Below, piece after piece: positions 1 to 6,700 of a stretch of 14,132 nt of DNA (positions are counted from its first letter, which is position 1; every line of letters starts with the position of its first letter). Source of the DNA: Planctomycetaceae bacterium (lineage in GTDB: Bacteria; Planctomycetota; Phycisphaerae; Phycisphaerales; SM1A02); the NCBI GenBank assembly GCA_002684315.1, contig NYVB01000118.1, positions 5,678 to 19,809 on the forward strand. Direction: 5' to 3'. The position numbers were made by a program, and so were the translations under genes. Under the pieces are notes generated by a model that did not search any database, had not been told where the DNA came from, and saw only the letters and a list, made by a program, of their open reading frames with translations.

Positions 1-46
1 GATGTCCAGAGAGACCTGAACCTGAACCAATCAATTCATCACTCTG

Positions 47-76
47 AAGAAGCGCACGTCATGACGTGCGCTTCTT
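47..76. terminator. 30-bp perfect palindrome, possible bidirectional terminator
   Basis: The half-site AAGAAGCGCACGTCA is followed immediately by its exact reverse complement, giving 15-bp arms with no spacer. As RNA it would fold into a strong stem closed by a small CATG loop. On the + strand it ends in CTTCTTTC and on the - strand in a similar short T/C-rich stretch, so the U-tract is weak on both sides. It could end a + strand gene lying left of the window, back up the - strand terminator at 105-142, or be a protein-binding palindrome. The symmetry is seen directly; the terminator role is inferred. Confidence 0.5.
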
Positions 77-104
77 TCATGGGTGATGCATGAAAGATCA
101 GGTC

Positions 105-142
105 AAAAAGCACAGCACCCTCGACCGGAGTCGAGGGTGCTG
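105..142 (-). terminator. Intrinsic terminator of the dockerin gene
   Basis: Read on the - strand, the 13-bp stem CAGCACCCTCGAC / GTCGAGGGTGCTG closes a 4-nt loop and is followed after three bases (TGC) by TTTTT (complement of 105-109). It starts about 55 bases after the stop codon of the 198-2159 gene, which is read toward it. Stem, loop and T-run together are a textbook Rho-independent terminator. Confidence 0.8.
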
Positions 143-161
143 GAAATCATGAGTTGGAGGA

Positions 162-180
162 CGACGTCGCAAGGACGTCG
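162..180. repeat. Short inverted repeat 3' of the dockerin gene
   Basis: CGACGTC and GACGTCG form 7-bp arms around a 5-nt GCAAG loop, 18 bases past the stop codon of the 198-2159 gene. No T-run follows on either strand, so it is probably an mRNA 3'-end stabilising hairpin or chance structure rather than a terminator on its own. Together with the two inverted repeats further left it makes three hairpins within 135 bases. Confidence 0.35.
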
Positions 181-197
181 ACCCTCGATCATCCCGA

Positions 198-2159
198 TTA
201 CGGGGTGGGGCAGGCGCCCCAGGCGCTCAGGATGATGGTGAGGTCGGCACCACCAACGGTACCGTCACCGTTGAGATCCGCGATCGGGTCACTGGTTCCC
301 CAGCTGCCGAGCAGAATCGTCAGGTCAGCGCCGTTGACTTCACCGTCAAGGTTCAGGTCGCCGGTGCAGGTGTCGGTTCCGCCGCCGTCCCAGGTCTTGT
401 AATCCATGACCCAGGCAACGTCGTTGAAACCAATTGCTGAGTACGGAGTGTACTCAGCGATTCCACAGGAATCGGAACGAATGTAGGTGGGAAGAGCCTC
501 ACCAAGTCCGTTCACACCAATGGTGCTGAAACCGTCGGTGCTGGGCACGCTGTCGTACACCACGACGACATTGGTGCCGGCGGGGATGTCAAGCTGAGCT
601 TCGTACGAAACGGTCACGAGACCCTGATAGCCACCACCGGGAATGAACACTTCGGTTCCGTTGATCTCGGTCATCGTGGCGAGCACAGGTGCGTCACCGG
701 GGTCCGAGTCAGCGAAGAAGCGCATGGATGAGAGCTGTGAGCTACCACCATTCACCACACCGAAGTCAACACAACCAACAAGTTCCGCGGGACGGTTGGG
801 GAACTTACGAGCGTACTCGTTCTCGGTCGTGATACCACCACCAGCACAGGACACGCCACCTTCGACGATGACTGGGTCGCTGTTCTGAGACACCGAAACG
901 GCGTCGACAGGTGCGTCACAGACGAAGATGGGAAGTGGATCACTGGTGAGCGTGAGCACGCCAGGTCCAGATGCACCGTCGTAACCACCGACACGAACAA
1001 GGTAGGTCGTGGAAGCGGTGGCTTCCCACTGGAGGCTCGAAGCAGCGGCTGCATCACCACAGTCTTCATTGCAACCAAGGAAGAGATCGGGCAACGCAGC
1101 AGGATCGAACGTGGATGCATCGTAGCTGTAGAGGGCGATCTTGGTGTCGAAGAGAGCACCACCGTTGCAGGTGGATGCTGTCAGGAAACCGTCGATACCC
1201 GAGGAGACGATGAACCAGACATCGCTGTCGAGCTGCTCGAAGCCAGCTCCTGAACCACACTGGTCCTGCTCAGGTCCGTCGGTGTTGCAGCCTGTCGTGT
1301 CGAAGGCCACGTCGACTGAATCACTACCTGCGAGTGCGTAGGTGCTTGCATCAGCGACACAGTCATTGGCCGCGACGGGAGCGTCGCATTCGTAGATGAA
1401 GAAACCACAACCATCAACGGCGAACGAAACGCACGTGGCATCCCATTCGGCCGTGCAGCATGCCTCGTCGATGTCACAGACGAGTTCACAGCAGGCCACA
1501 TCCTGACAACCACCGACACCGGAGATCACTTCGGTGCAGTTGCCCGAAGCGGGATCACCACATTCGGCGAATGCGACGGGTGTGTATGAGACCGTGACCG
1601 AATATTCTGTGGCGCACGTGGAAAGCACATAGTCGCCTGTGCCATCATCGAAGTTGTAGATTTCGATGCCGTATCGTCCAGCTGGGGTGAACACATCGAC
1701 GCCCCATGGCTGACTGTCACATGGCATGCGAAAATATCCGTCAAGAGCCGCCTCGGAGCAATCGAGCGCTTGGGCACCCGTGAGCACGACGATTCCGGGG
1801 GATGTTTCGGTCCCGAGGCCATCAAGGTCGGTACGAACGGTGTACGTCACGAAACCGGGCGAAGTGAGCTCGAAGTTGTAGGCATCGAAGTCCGTCAGGT
1901 CGGAGGCAGAGAAGCCAACGGTACCTGCGACGCTGGTGTCACCGGCAGCAAGTACGCCGATATCCTGGATGCCGCCAGTAACGCCACCTTCAGGGACGCA
2001 ACCATAGTTGGGGTCGTTTGCAGGATCGTCACCACCACAGACGGCGGGGTCGTTCTGCTGGAATGTGGCCGTCGCGGGGTCCACGTCACACTGGCCAAAA
2101 GCCAGGCCGGACGTACAAGCCAAAACGGCTGCACCGGCGATGAATGAATAGTTACTCAT
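198..2159 (-). CDS. Secreted cysteine-rich protein with C-terminal GC-type dockerin
   Basis: This 653-residue protein has a signal peptide (residues 1 to about 22, hydrophobic core [15 protein letters not shown]). Next is a beta-sandwich-like region (about 65-192) resembling bacterial pre-peptidase C-terminal (PPC) domains. A compact Cys-rich module (about 200-252) follows, with the pattern GNC..GCxDxxCCxxVCxxDxxCCxxxWDxxC. A second PPC-like domain (about 262-410) and a further beta-rich domain (about 413-590) come after. The end is a dockerin pair (599-651): [13 protein letters not shown] and [13 protein letters not shown] are calcium-binding loops, each followed by a helix ending in WG, closing with WGACP. 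That ending is the GC-type dockerin-like anchor common in Phycisphaerae. The start is supported by GGAGG eight bases upstream. The protein is presumably exported and surface- or matrix-associated; no catalytic motif is visible, so its substrate is unknown. It stands alone with its own terminator. Confidence 0.85.
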   Translation of the reverse strand: MSNYSFIAGAAVLACTSGLAFGQCDVDPATATFQQNDPAVCGGDDPANDPNYGCVPEGGVTGGIQDIGVLAAGDTSVAGTVGFSASDLTDFDAYNFELTSPGFVTYTVRTDLDGLGTETSPGIVVLTGAQALDCSEAALDGYFRMPCDSQPWGVDVFTPAGRYGIEIYNFDDGTGDYVLSTCATEYSVTVSYTPVAFAECGDPASGNCTEVISGVGGCQDVACCELVCDIDEACCTAEWDATCVSFAVDGCGFFIYECDAPVAANDCVADASTYALAGSDSVDVAFDTTGCNTDGPEQDQCGSGAGFEQLDSDVWFIVSSGIDGFLTASTCNGGALFDTKIALYSYDASTFDPAALPDLFLGCNEDCGDAAAASSLQWEATASTTYLVRVGGYDGASGPGVLTLTSDPLPIFVCDAPVDAVSVSQNSDPVIVEGGVSCAGGGITTENEYARKFPNRPAELVGCVDFGVVNGGSSQLSSMRFFADSDPGDAPVLATMTEINGTEVFIPGGGYQGLVTVSYEAQLDIPAGTNVVVVYDSVPSTDGFSTIGVNGLGEALPTYIRSDSCGIAEYTPYSAIGFNDVAWVMDYKTWDGGGTDTCTGDLNLDGEVNGADLTILLGSWGTSDPIADLNGDGTVGGADLTIILSAWGACPTP

Positions 2160-2172
2160 TTAAGAGTCCTCC

Positions 2173-2186
2173 AGATCTTCAGATCT
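2173..2186. repeat. AGATCT inverted repeat abutting the dockerin ribosome site
   Basis: AGATCT occurs twice with a two-base TC spacer, making a near-complete palindrome directly next to the GGAGG at 2168-2172 of the dockerin gene. In the - strand mRNA it can fold as AGATC-TGAA-GATCT, a 5-bp stem with a tetraloop just 5' of the ribosome site. It could be an operator or a translation-modulating hairpin, or chance. A related CCAGAGATCTTC occurs at about 2350-2361. Confidence 0.3.
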
Positions 2187-2413
2187 CTTGAAAGTCCATA
2201 ACGATATGGATCAGGGGAAAGTGGAGTGGGCGTCGGCACAGAATGTGCTGAATCGACATCCCAGACCCACATCGACAATACGCTACTACGAGCGTATCTC
2301 ATGACAGGGCAAGGACCAAACACCAAGGGAGTAAAAGAAGGAGGTTTCTCCAGAGATCTTCAACTGCTCGAGCCCCTCCAGAAAAGACAGGAACACCACC
2401 CCCGGTTACGTCG

Positions 2414-2440
2414 ATAAAACAGCGTTTTTCGGGCTTTCAA
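2414..2440 (-). promoter_or_regulatory. Weak candidate promoter for the dockerin gene
   Basis: On the - strand TTGAAA (complement of 2435-2440; 5 of 6 to a sigma70 -35) lies 15 bases before TTTTAT (complement of 2414-2419; 4 of 6 to a -10). The spacing is shorter than ideal and the implied leader would be about 245 bases. The -35-like element lies inside the small hairpin 2431-2450. Planctomycete promoters need not match the E. coli consensus, so this is only a lead. Confidence 0.18.
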
Positions 2441-2450
2441 GGAAAAGCCC
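2431..2450. repeat. Small hairpin GGGCTTT/AAAGCCC
   Basis: GGGCTTT and AAAGCCC pair across a 6-nt CAAGGA loop. TTTTTC precedes it on the + strand and no T-run follows on either strand, so it is not a convincing terminator for the oxidoreductase gene that ends about 130 bases away on the - strand. Confidence 0.3.
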
Positions 2451-2578
2451 ATGAAAGACCAAGAAACGCGGTTAGACGCCACGAAACAGATTATCGGACT
2501 GACTGGGCACCAGCCACGTGCCTGCCTTGAGACCAGAGAGACCGCTCAGCCAAGCGGTTGTTACCCCGCCACAGGTGA

Positions 2579-3610
2579 TCAGCGCCAGTCGATCACGATC
2601 TTTCCAAATTGTGCGCCGGATTCCAATCTCGAGAAGGCAGCGGCACCCTCGGAACTTGCATGGATGGAATCGATCGTGGGGCGCAACGCTCCGGATCGCA
2701 GCAAACTGAGGACCTCACGAAATTCTCGCATGTCACCCATGGTGGACCCGACCACCGTCAATTGATTCCAGAAGATCCGAGCCAGGTCGGTTTCCGCTCG
2801 CGGCCCGCTTGTGCAGCCACAGGTCACGAAGACCCCTCCTCGAGCAAGACTTTTGAGACAGGAGGTGTGAACAGCCTTGCCGACGGAATCTGCGCAGACA
2901 TCGACACCTCTCCGGTGCGTCATCCCGCGAACCGTCTTCGAAAAATCGGACCCCTCATCAAGGATTCCCTCATCAGCGCCGAGTTCGATCGCACGATCCA
3001 ACTTCGTTTGATGCCGACTGGTGACGATCACTCGACAGCCATGCCACTTGGCGATTCCGAGAAGTGCCAGAGCCACGCCACCTCCGATACCGGGAATCAG
3101 AACCGTGGACCCATGCCGGAGTCTGGCACGAGTGACGAGCATGCGCCAGGCAGTCAGATGAACCAGACCGAAGGCCGCAGCCTCGACTGGATCGACATCA
3201 CCGATGTCACAGACGTTTTCAACGGGAGCCAAGAAGAATTCCGCCATGGTCCCAGGCCCATGCTCACCGATCATGTGTGTTCCGGGTGCCGGTTCCATAT
3301 CGTCGGGAAGCGGCGAAGGAGACTCGACCACGGCGGCATTCAAGATCACCCGTCGCCCAAGCCAGCTCTCGGAGACGCCATCACCCACGGCATCCACCAG
3401 TCCCACACCATCCGAGCCGGAAACAGCCGGGTACTGGACGTCGAAACCCGGAACACCCCGACCAACCCAGAGATCCAATTGGTTCAAAGCCGAGGCCTCG
3501 GTTCGAACTCGCAACGCACCTGGAGCAGGTTCCGGACATGGGCAGGTGTCATTGAGGATGACGTTGGCGGCGACGGGTTGCCCCTGACGGGTTATTTGTA
3601 CGGCTTTCAT
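2579..3610 (-). CDS. MDR-family NAD(P)-dependent oxidoreductase, quinone-reductase-like
   Basis: This 343-residue protein belongs to the medium-chain dehydrogenase/reductase superfamily. An N-terminal GroES-like domain covers residues 1 to about 130. A Rossmann domain follows with the cofactor loop GIGGGVA (174-180) before LALLGIAK, then a helix and strand with VIVTSRHQTKLDRAIELGAD. The C-terminal strand is GKIVIDW. The usual catalytic zinc ligands are not conserved: the Cys position reads ALNQLDLW (about 41-48) and the GHE motif reads GSD (65-67). The structural-zinc four-Cys lobe is also absent. It is therefore closer to quinone oxidoreductases or crotonyl-CoA-reductase-like members than to true zinc alcohol dehydrogenases; the substrate cannot be read. 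The frame is open further upstream to 3829, but MKAVQI at 3610 is the normal family start, has GGAGGT 12 bases upstream, and avoids overlapping the divergent lipoprotein gene. Confidence 0.88.
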   Translation of the reverse strand: MKAVQITRQGQPVAANVILNDTCPCPEPAPGALRVRTEASALNQLDLWVGRGVPGFDVQYPAVSGSDGVGLVDAVGDGVSESWLGRRVILNAAVVESPSPLPDDMEPAPGTHMIGEHGPGTMAEFFLAPVENVCDIGDVDPVEAAAFGLVHLTAWRMLVTRARLRHGSTVLIPGIGGGVALALLGIAKWHGCRVIVTSRHQTKLDRAIELGADEGILDEGSDFSKTVRGMTHRRGVDVCADSVGKAVHTSCLKSLARGGVFVTCGCTSGPRAETDLARIFWNQLTVVGSTMGDMREFREVLSLLRSGALRPTIDSIHASSEGAAAFSRLESGAQFGKIVIDWR

Positions 3611-3701
3611 GGAATCTACTGTACCTCCATGAGCACGCCGACTGTGCATCCGGAAGCTCCGCGGAGTGGTAGAATCGTGTCCTACACCAACGGAGAACGG
3701 A
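3611..3701. promoter_or_regulatory. Divergent promoter region, oxidoreductase / DUF1573 gene
   Basis: These 91 bases separate two divergent starts. On the + strand TAGAAT at 3670-3675 matches 5 of 6 of a sigma70 -10 and would start transcription near 3682, about 20 bases before the ATG at 3702. I see no good -35 at the right distance. The GGAGGT ribosome site of the - strand oxidoreductase lies at 3623-3628. Confidence 0.35.
3692..3695 (+). promoter_or_regulatory. Ribosome site fixing the DUF1573 start
   Basis: GGAG stands six bases before the ATG at 3702. The alternative in-frame GTG at 3666 has no such site and lies upstream of the TAGAAT box, and starting at 3702 places the hydrophobic export signal near the N-terminus. 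This decides for 3702. Confidence 0.6.
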
Positions 3702-4817
3702 ATGATCCTCGAACGTACCAACAAGACACCATTCCTCGTCATGCTTGGCAGCTTGATCATGAGCATGCTCGTGGCCTGCGACGGCGGAGAGTCAAGTGGC
3801 GAGGCCACACCCTCCCCTGCACCCGACAAGACGCCCGCTCAAGCACCAGCCCAGACCCAGGCAAGTACGCCCAACGCGCCAAAAGGGTCCTCGACGGTTC
3901 AGGTCCCCCCGCTTGTCGTGATGCCCGCCCCCGTCGACTTCGGAGTGGTCCAACCGGGCAGCATGCTCGAAGCGGAGGTCACATTGACGAACACCTCCGA
4001 CCGTCCATTGACGATCGTGAACGCACAACCAAGCTGCACCTGCACCACCGTGGATCTGGCGGGAAAGGTTGTGCCCCCACGAGGCTCGATCATCGTACCG
4101 GTCTCGATGAAGACCAATCGTTCGATTGGAATCAGACAAGCAGTGGTCCAGATGCAGGTCGCAGGATACGGTCGCTTTGCGAAGATCAACCTGGTGGCGG
4201 AGAACAGCTGGGGTGTCCGTCCCGTTCCTTCCTATGTTCCGCTCAGGGAGAATCAACAGAAGCCCGAGATGCTGACGGGAAGCATGATTCTCGAATCGGT
4301 CGACAAGAAGCCTTTTTCGGTGCTGGCGATCATGGGCGGAACACCGGAATTCATCGGTTTCGATCCCAGCAAGGATGCACCGAGAAATCAGTATCGAGTC
4401 AGATACGACTTCTCGAATGTCGCGTGCCAGGACATACCCCCCTACTGGATCATTCGAACCGATCATCCGAAAGCCGCGCTCTTCGACGTGAGGGTCAGAC
4501 ACGACCCGTGCACCAAGGTGAGCCCGGGACTGGCGATGAGTGATTTCAGATCCAGCGCGGGGGTCATTCCCAGCGGGAAGATGGTTCCCATCGAGATCGT
4601 CTTCAAGAAACCGAGACGACCGATCACTTCAGTGACGAGCAGCAATCCAATGGTCACTGCCTTTCTGTCCGATGACAAACCGGACGGCAAGGACACTCTG
4701 ATCACAACCATGATTTCAGTGGATGCCGACATGCCGAAGGGCCTCTTCCAGACCACGCTGACCTTTGGTGATGGCGCTCGGTCGGCTGAACACGTCTGTT
4801 ATGGATGGGTGGAATGA
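3702..4817 (+). CDS. DUF1573-domain lipoprotein
   Basis: This 371-residue protein begins with a lipoprotein signal: residues 1-25 lead to the lipobox LVAC with Cys26, so it should be lipid-anchored outside the cytoplasm. A Pro/Ala/Thr/Gln-rich linker (about 30-65) follows. The DUF1573 domain (about 70-170) is an immunoglobulin-like fold with hallmarks DFGVVQPG (79-86), TLTNTSDRPLTI (94-105) and the double-Cys PSCTCT (110-115). The remainder (about 175-371) has no clear family but ends in a segment that looks like a second beta-sandwich. The family has no defined activity; it is widespread in Planctomycetota and Bacteroidota surface proteins. The stop overlaps the next start as ATGA, so the two are translationally coupled. 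The frame is also open to a GTG at 3666, which I reject. Confidence 0.87.
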   Translation: MILERTNKTPFLVMLGSLIMSMLVACDGGESSGEATPSPAPDKTPAQAPAQTQASTPNAPKGSSTVQVPPLVVMPAPVDFGVVQPGSMLEAEVTLTNTSDRPLTIVNAQPSCTCTTVDLAGKVVPPRGSIIVPVSMKTNRSIGIRQAVVQMQVAGYGRFAKINLVAENSWGVRPVPSYVPLRENQQKPEMLTGSMILESVDKKPFSVLAIMGGTPEFIGFDPSKDAPRNQYRVRYDFSNVACQDIPPYWIIRTDHPKAALFDVRVRHDPCTKVSPGLAMSDFRSSAGVIPSGKMVPIEIVFKKPRRPITSVTSSNPMVTAFLSDDKPDGKDTLITTMISVDADMPKGLFQTTLTFGDGARSAEHVCYGWVE

Positions 4818-6163
4818 ACGAACTGAAGACACACGTCAGGCTGCTCGCGGGTTGGCTGGCACTCAACGCGGGCCTCTTCACCTTTGCATCGATTCAGGAT
4901 TCCAAGACACCCCCGCTGACGATCGATCGAGGCAAGATCACGCGCTCGGCACCGCCACCCGCCGCGACCGGCGTGACTGACATGGGACCTGCGATACATC
5001 GCATCAGCGAGAATCCCGAGGCCTGCGGCCTGTCGGAGGAGACCGCACGCACCGCGAAGCGAATGATCGACGAGGGTCTTGCATGGTTGATGAGGGAACA
5101 AAGCCAGAACGGCCTCTGGCTGATCGCAACTCAAGCCCAACCAAGCGATCAGCCCGACTGGGAGGACACCGTTCCGGTGGACCTCGCAGTATCGGCTCTG
5201 GTGATGAAAGGGCTCGCCCAGACGGGTGAATCGACTGAAGAACTTCAGAAGGTCGTTCACGGCATCATCATGGGAACGGGATTGGCCTCCGACGAATTCA
5301 ACCCAAGCAAAGGTGGCAAGATCGGAACCTATGTCGCGTCCACCATCGTTTCAGGACTCTCCAGCCTGGGCGACCTGCAACAGCATGATCGCATGCAGGA
5401 AGCCATCACATGGCTCAGAGGATCTCAGTGGCAGGCCGAGGATCAGATCAGTCCCGAGGAAGACTGGTACGGAGGCGTGGGATACGGAAAACATGGAAGA
5501 CCTGATCTTTCCAACACACAGATGATGCTTGAAGCGTTGCATGACGCAGGCGTCAGTCCTGAGGATCCAGCGATTCAGGAGGCCCTCGTCTTCGTCAGCA
5601 GAAGCCAGAATCTCAAAGCGACGAATCCATCAGCCTGGGCGCAAGCAGGACCTGATGATGGTGGATTCATCTACACGCCAGCCAACGGCGGGGAATCGAT
5701 GGCCAGTCAATATGTCGGAGAAGGTCGCTACGGAGAGCTTCTCGTCGAGTCGGATCCAAGAAAGCTTCGATCCTATGGCTCGATGACGTATGCAGGTTTC
5801 AAGAGTCTTCTGCATGCTGGGCTGAATCAGAATGACCCCAGAGTCGACGCCGCCATGGGCTGGATTCGAAGAAACTGGACACTCGAAGAGAATCCGGGCG
5901 TCGGGCAACAAGGTCTTTACTACTACTACCACGCGCTTTCCCGAGCGCTTTCCGCCGCCGGCTGGAAAACCATCAAGACCGAAGACGGCGTCGCACACGA
6001 CTGGAAAAAGGAACTCGTTGAACGGCTCGAAACCCTTCAGCGTCCGGATGGATCGTGGGTCAACCCCGAGGATCGATGGCTCGAATCCGAAGCAGTGCTG
6101 ACCACCGCATACGCGATTCTGGCCCTGGAGGAAGTCCTGAAGCCTGTCAGAGGCGGTTCCTGA
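4814..6163 (+). CDS. Secreted prenyltransferase/squalene-oxidase repeat protein
   Basis: This 449-residue protein has an N-terminal hydrophobic segment (residues 9-26), read as a signal peptide or anchor. An alpha/alpha-barrel of the terpene-cyclase/prenyltransferase type follows: helix-turn repeats with characteristic turns such as EQSQNGLWL (95-103), DWYGGVGYG (217-225), DDGGFIYTP (281-289), YGSMTYAGFKSLL (321-333) and RPDGSW (410-415). These resemble the QW-like repeats of this fold. I see no DXDD or DCTAE cyclase motif, so it is unlikely to be a working squalene-hopene cyclase; similar extracytoplasmic proteins in planctomycetes have no assigned role. I chose the ATG at 4814, which overlaps the DUF1573 stop as ATGA, over the in-frame ATG at 4805, which has no ribosome site. 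Coupling to the lipoprotein suggests the two act together outside the cytoplasm. Confidence 0.8.
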   Translation: MNELKTHVRLLAGWLALNAGLFTFASIQDSKTPPLTIDRGKITRSAPPPAATGVTDMGPAIHRISENPEACGLSEETARTAKRMIDEGLAWLMREQSQNGLWLIATQAQPSDQPDWEDTVPVDLAVSALVMKGLAQTGESTEELQKVVHGIIMGTGLASDEFNPSKGGKIGTYVASTIVSGLSSLGDLQQHDRMQEAITWLRGSQWQAEDQISPEEDWYGGVGYGKHGRPDLSNTQMMLEALHDAGVSPEDPAIQEALVFVSRSQNLKATNPSAWAQAGPDDGGFIYTPANGGESMASQYVGEGRYGELLVESDPRKLRSYGSMTYAGFKSLLHAGLNQNDPRVDAAMGWIRRNWTLEENPGVGQQGLYYYYHALSRALSAAGWKTIKTEDGVAHDWKKELVERLETLQRPDGSWVNPEDRWLESEAVLTTAYAILALEEVLKPVRGGS

Positions 6164-6274
6164 GGAAAAACCAAGAAATGGGGTCCCTTGCTGAGAGGTT
6201 CCACTTTCCCGATCGGACTACTGAAGAAGCCGTGCTGATGCGGCCATCCACCCTTCTCTTCAGGATCCGAAACC

Positions 6275-6679
6275 ATGTCCAAGACACTCATCATCCTCAC
6301 CTTCACCATGCTCTTTTTCGGTTCGGCCCTTGAACTCATCAACCCTGAGATATTCGAAAAGATTGATTCGAAGACCCAGGCAAGGCAGATCAATTCCGGC
6401 TCGACGAACATGGACATACTTCTGAGGGAAGGCATGGGCCTCATGGAGGTCGAAAGAACCTTGCAGGGCGGAGGGACCGAACAGCGGATTATCCGCTCGG
6501 TCCAACCACAGACATCGGATCCTCTCGATTGGAATGTCGGTTGGGAGATCGCACGGACCTACAAAGCGGAATCCAACGGTGTCATGGAGCCCGTCACCGC
6601 CATCTTCGAAGCATGGACGGATGATTCATTGGATGAAAGACCACCGGCCTCGGCTTTCAGGCTGGTTCGATGGAATTGA
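6275..6679 (+). CDS. Small exported protein of unknown function
   Basis: I do not recognise this 134-residue protein. Residues 4-18 (TLIILTFTMLFFGSA) form a signal peptide or single membrane anchor. The rest is soluble, with a short Gly-rich turn (QGGGTEQ, about 64-70), a segment DPLDWNVGWEIARTYKAE, and no cysteines. AGGA sits nine bases before the ATG. It follows the repeat protein after 111 bases on the same strand, so it may belong to the same transcript, although the gap leaves room for its own promoter. It converges on ctaA with only 14 bases between stop codons. Confidence 0.62.
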   Translation: MSKTLIILTFTMLFFGSALELINPEIFEKIDSKTQARQINSGSTNMDILLREGMGLMEVERTLQGGGTEQRIIRSVQPQTSDPLDWNVGWEIARTYKAESNGVMEPVTAIFEAWTDDSLDERPPASAFRLVRWN

Positions 6680-6700
6680 TACGAACTGGACGGTCAATTC
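6673..6700. terminator. Possible shared weak terminator between convergent genes
   Basis: GAATTGA and TCAATTC form a 7-bp inverted repeat with a 14-nt loop. Each arm contains the stop codon of one of the two converging genes (6677-6679 on +, 6694-6696 on -). The stem is AT-rich and no T-run follows, so termination here would be weak; the symmetry may be accidental. Confidence 0.22.

Larger units (their letters stand above)
2160..2578. other. Non-coding interval upstream of the dockerin gene
   Basis: 419 bases without a credible gene. Two small + strand open frames (2226-2417 and 2451-2765) have no family features; the first lacks a placed ribosome site and the second runs antisense into the oxidoreductase gene. 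The interval contains the GGAGG ribosome site of the dockerin gene (2168-2172), an AGATCT-TC-AGATCT inverted repeat beside it (2173-2186), and a 7-bp-arm hairpin at 2431-2450. It also has a 6-bp-arm hairpin at 2541-2558 just past the oxidoreductase stop, without a T-run. It most likely holds the dockerin promoter and leader on the - strand. Confidence 0.55.

Noticed and set aside
2226..2765. Two small + strand open frames (2226-2417, 2451-2765) in and beyond the non-coding interval
   Set aside because: No hydrophobic, domain or composition signal. The second overlaps the end of the oxidoreductase gene antisense. The AAGGAGG at about 2337-2343 is not followed by a start codon at a usable distance.
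3666..3701. GTG at 3666 as start of the DUF1573 lipoprotein
   Set aside because: No ribosome site; it lies upstream of a TAGAAT box, and it would place twelve polar residues before the lipoprotein signal. The ATG at 3702 fits better.
3611..3829. Upstream extension of the oxidoreductase to 416 residues
   Set aside because: The added 73 residues have no homology pattern, overlap the lipoprotein gene, and the family normally begins at MKAVQI with the GGAGGT site in front.
2609..4543. A 644-codon + strand open frame spanning the oxidoreductase and lipoprotein genes
   Set aside because: It is antisense to the MDR gene and out of frame with the DUF1573 gene, both of which have clear family motifs. 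Its translation is Arg/His/Ser-rich with no domain pattern; it reflects high-GC codon bias.
4814..6163. Squalene-hopene cyclase
   Set aside because: The fold-level repeats fit, but no DXDD acid motif is visible and the protein is shorter and carries an export signal, so an enzymatic cyclase call is not supported.
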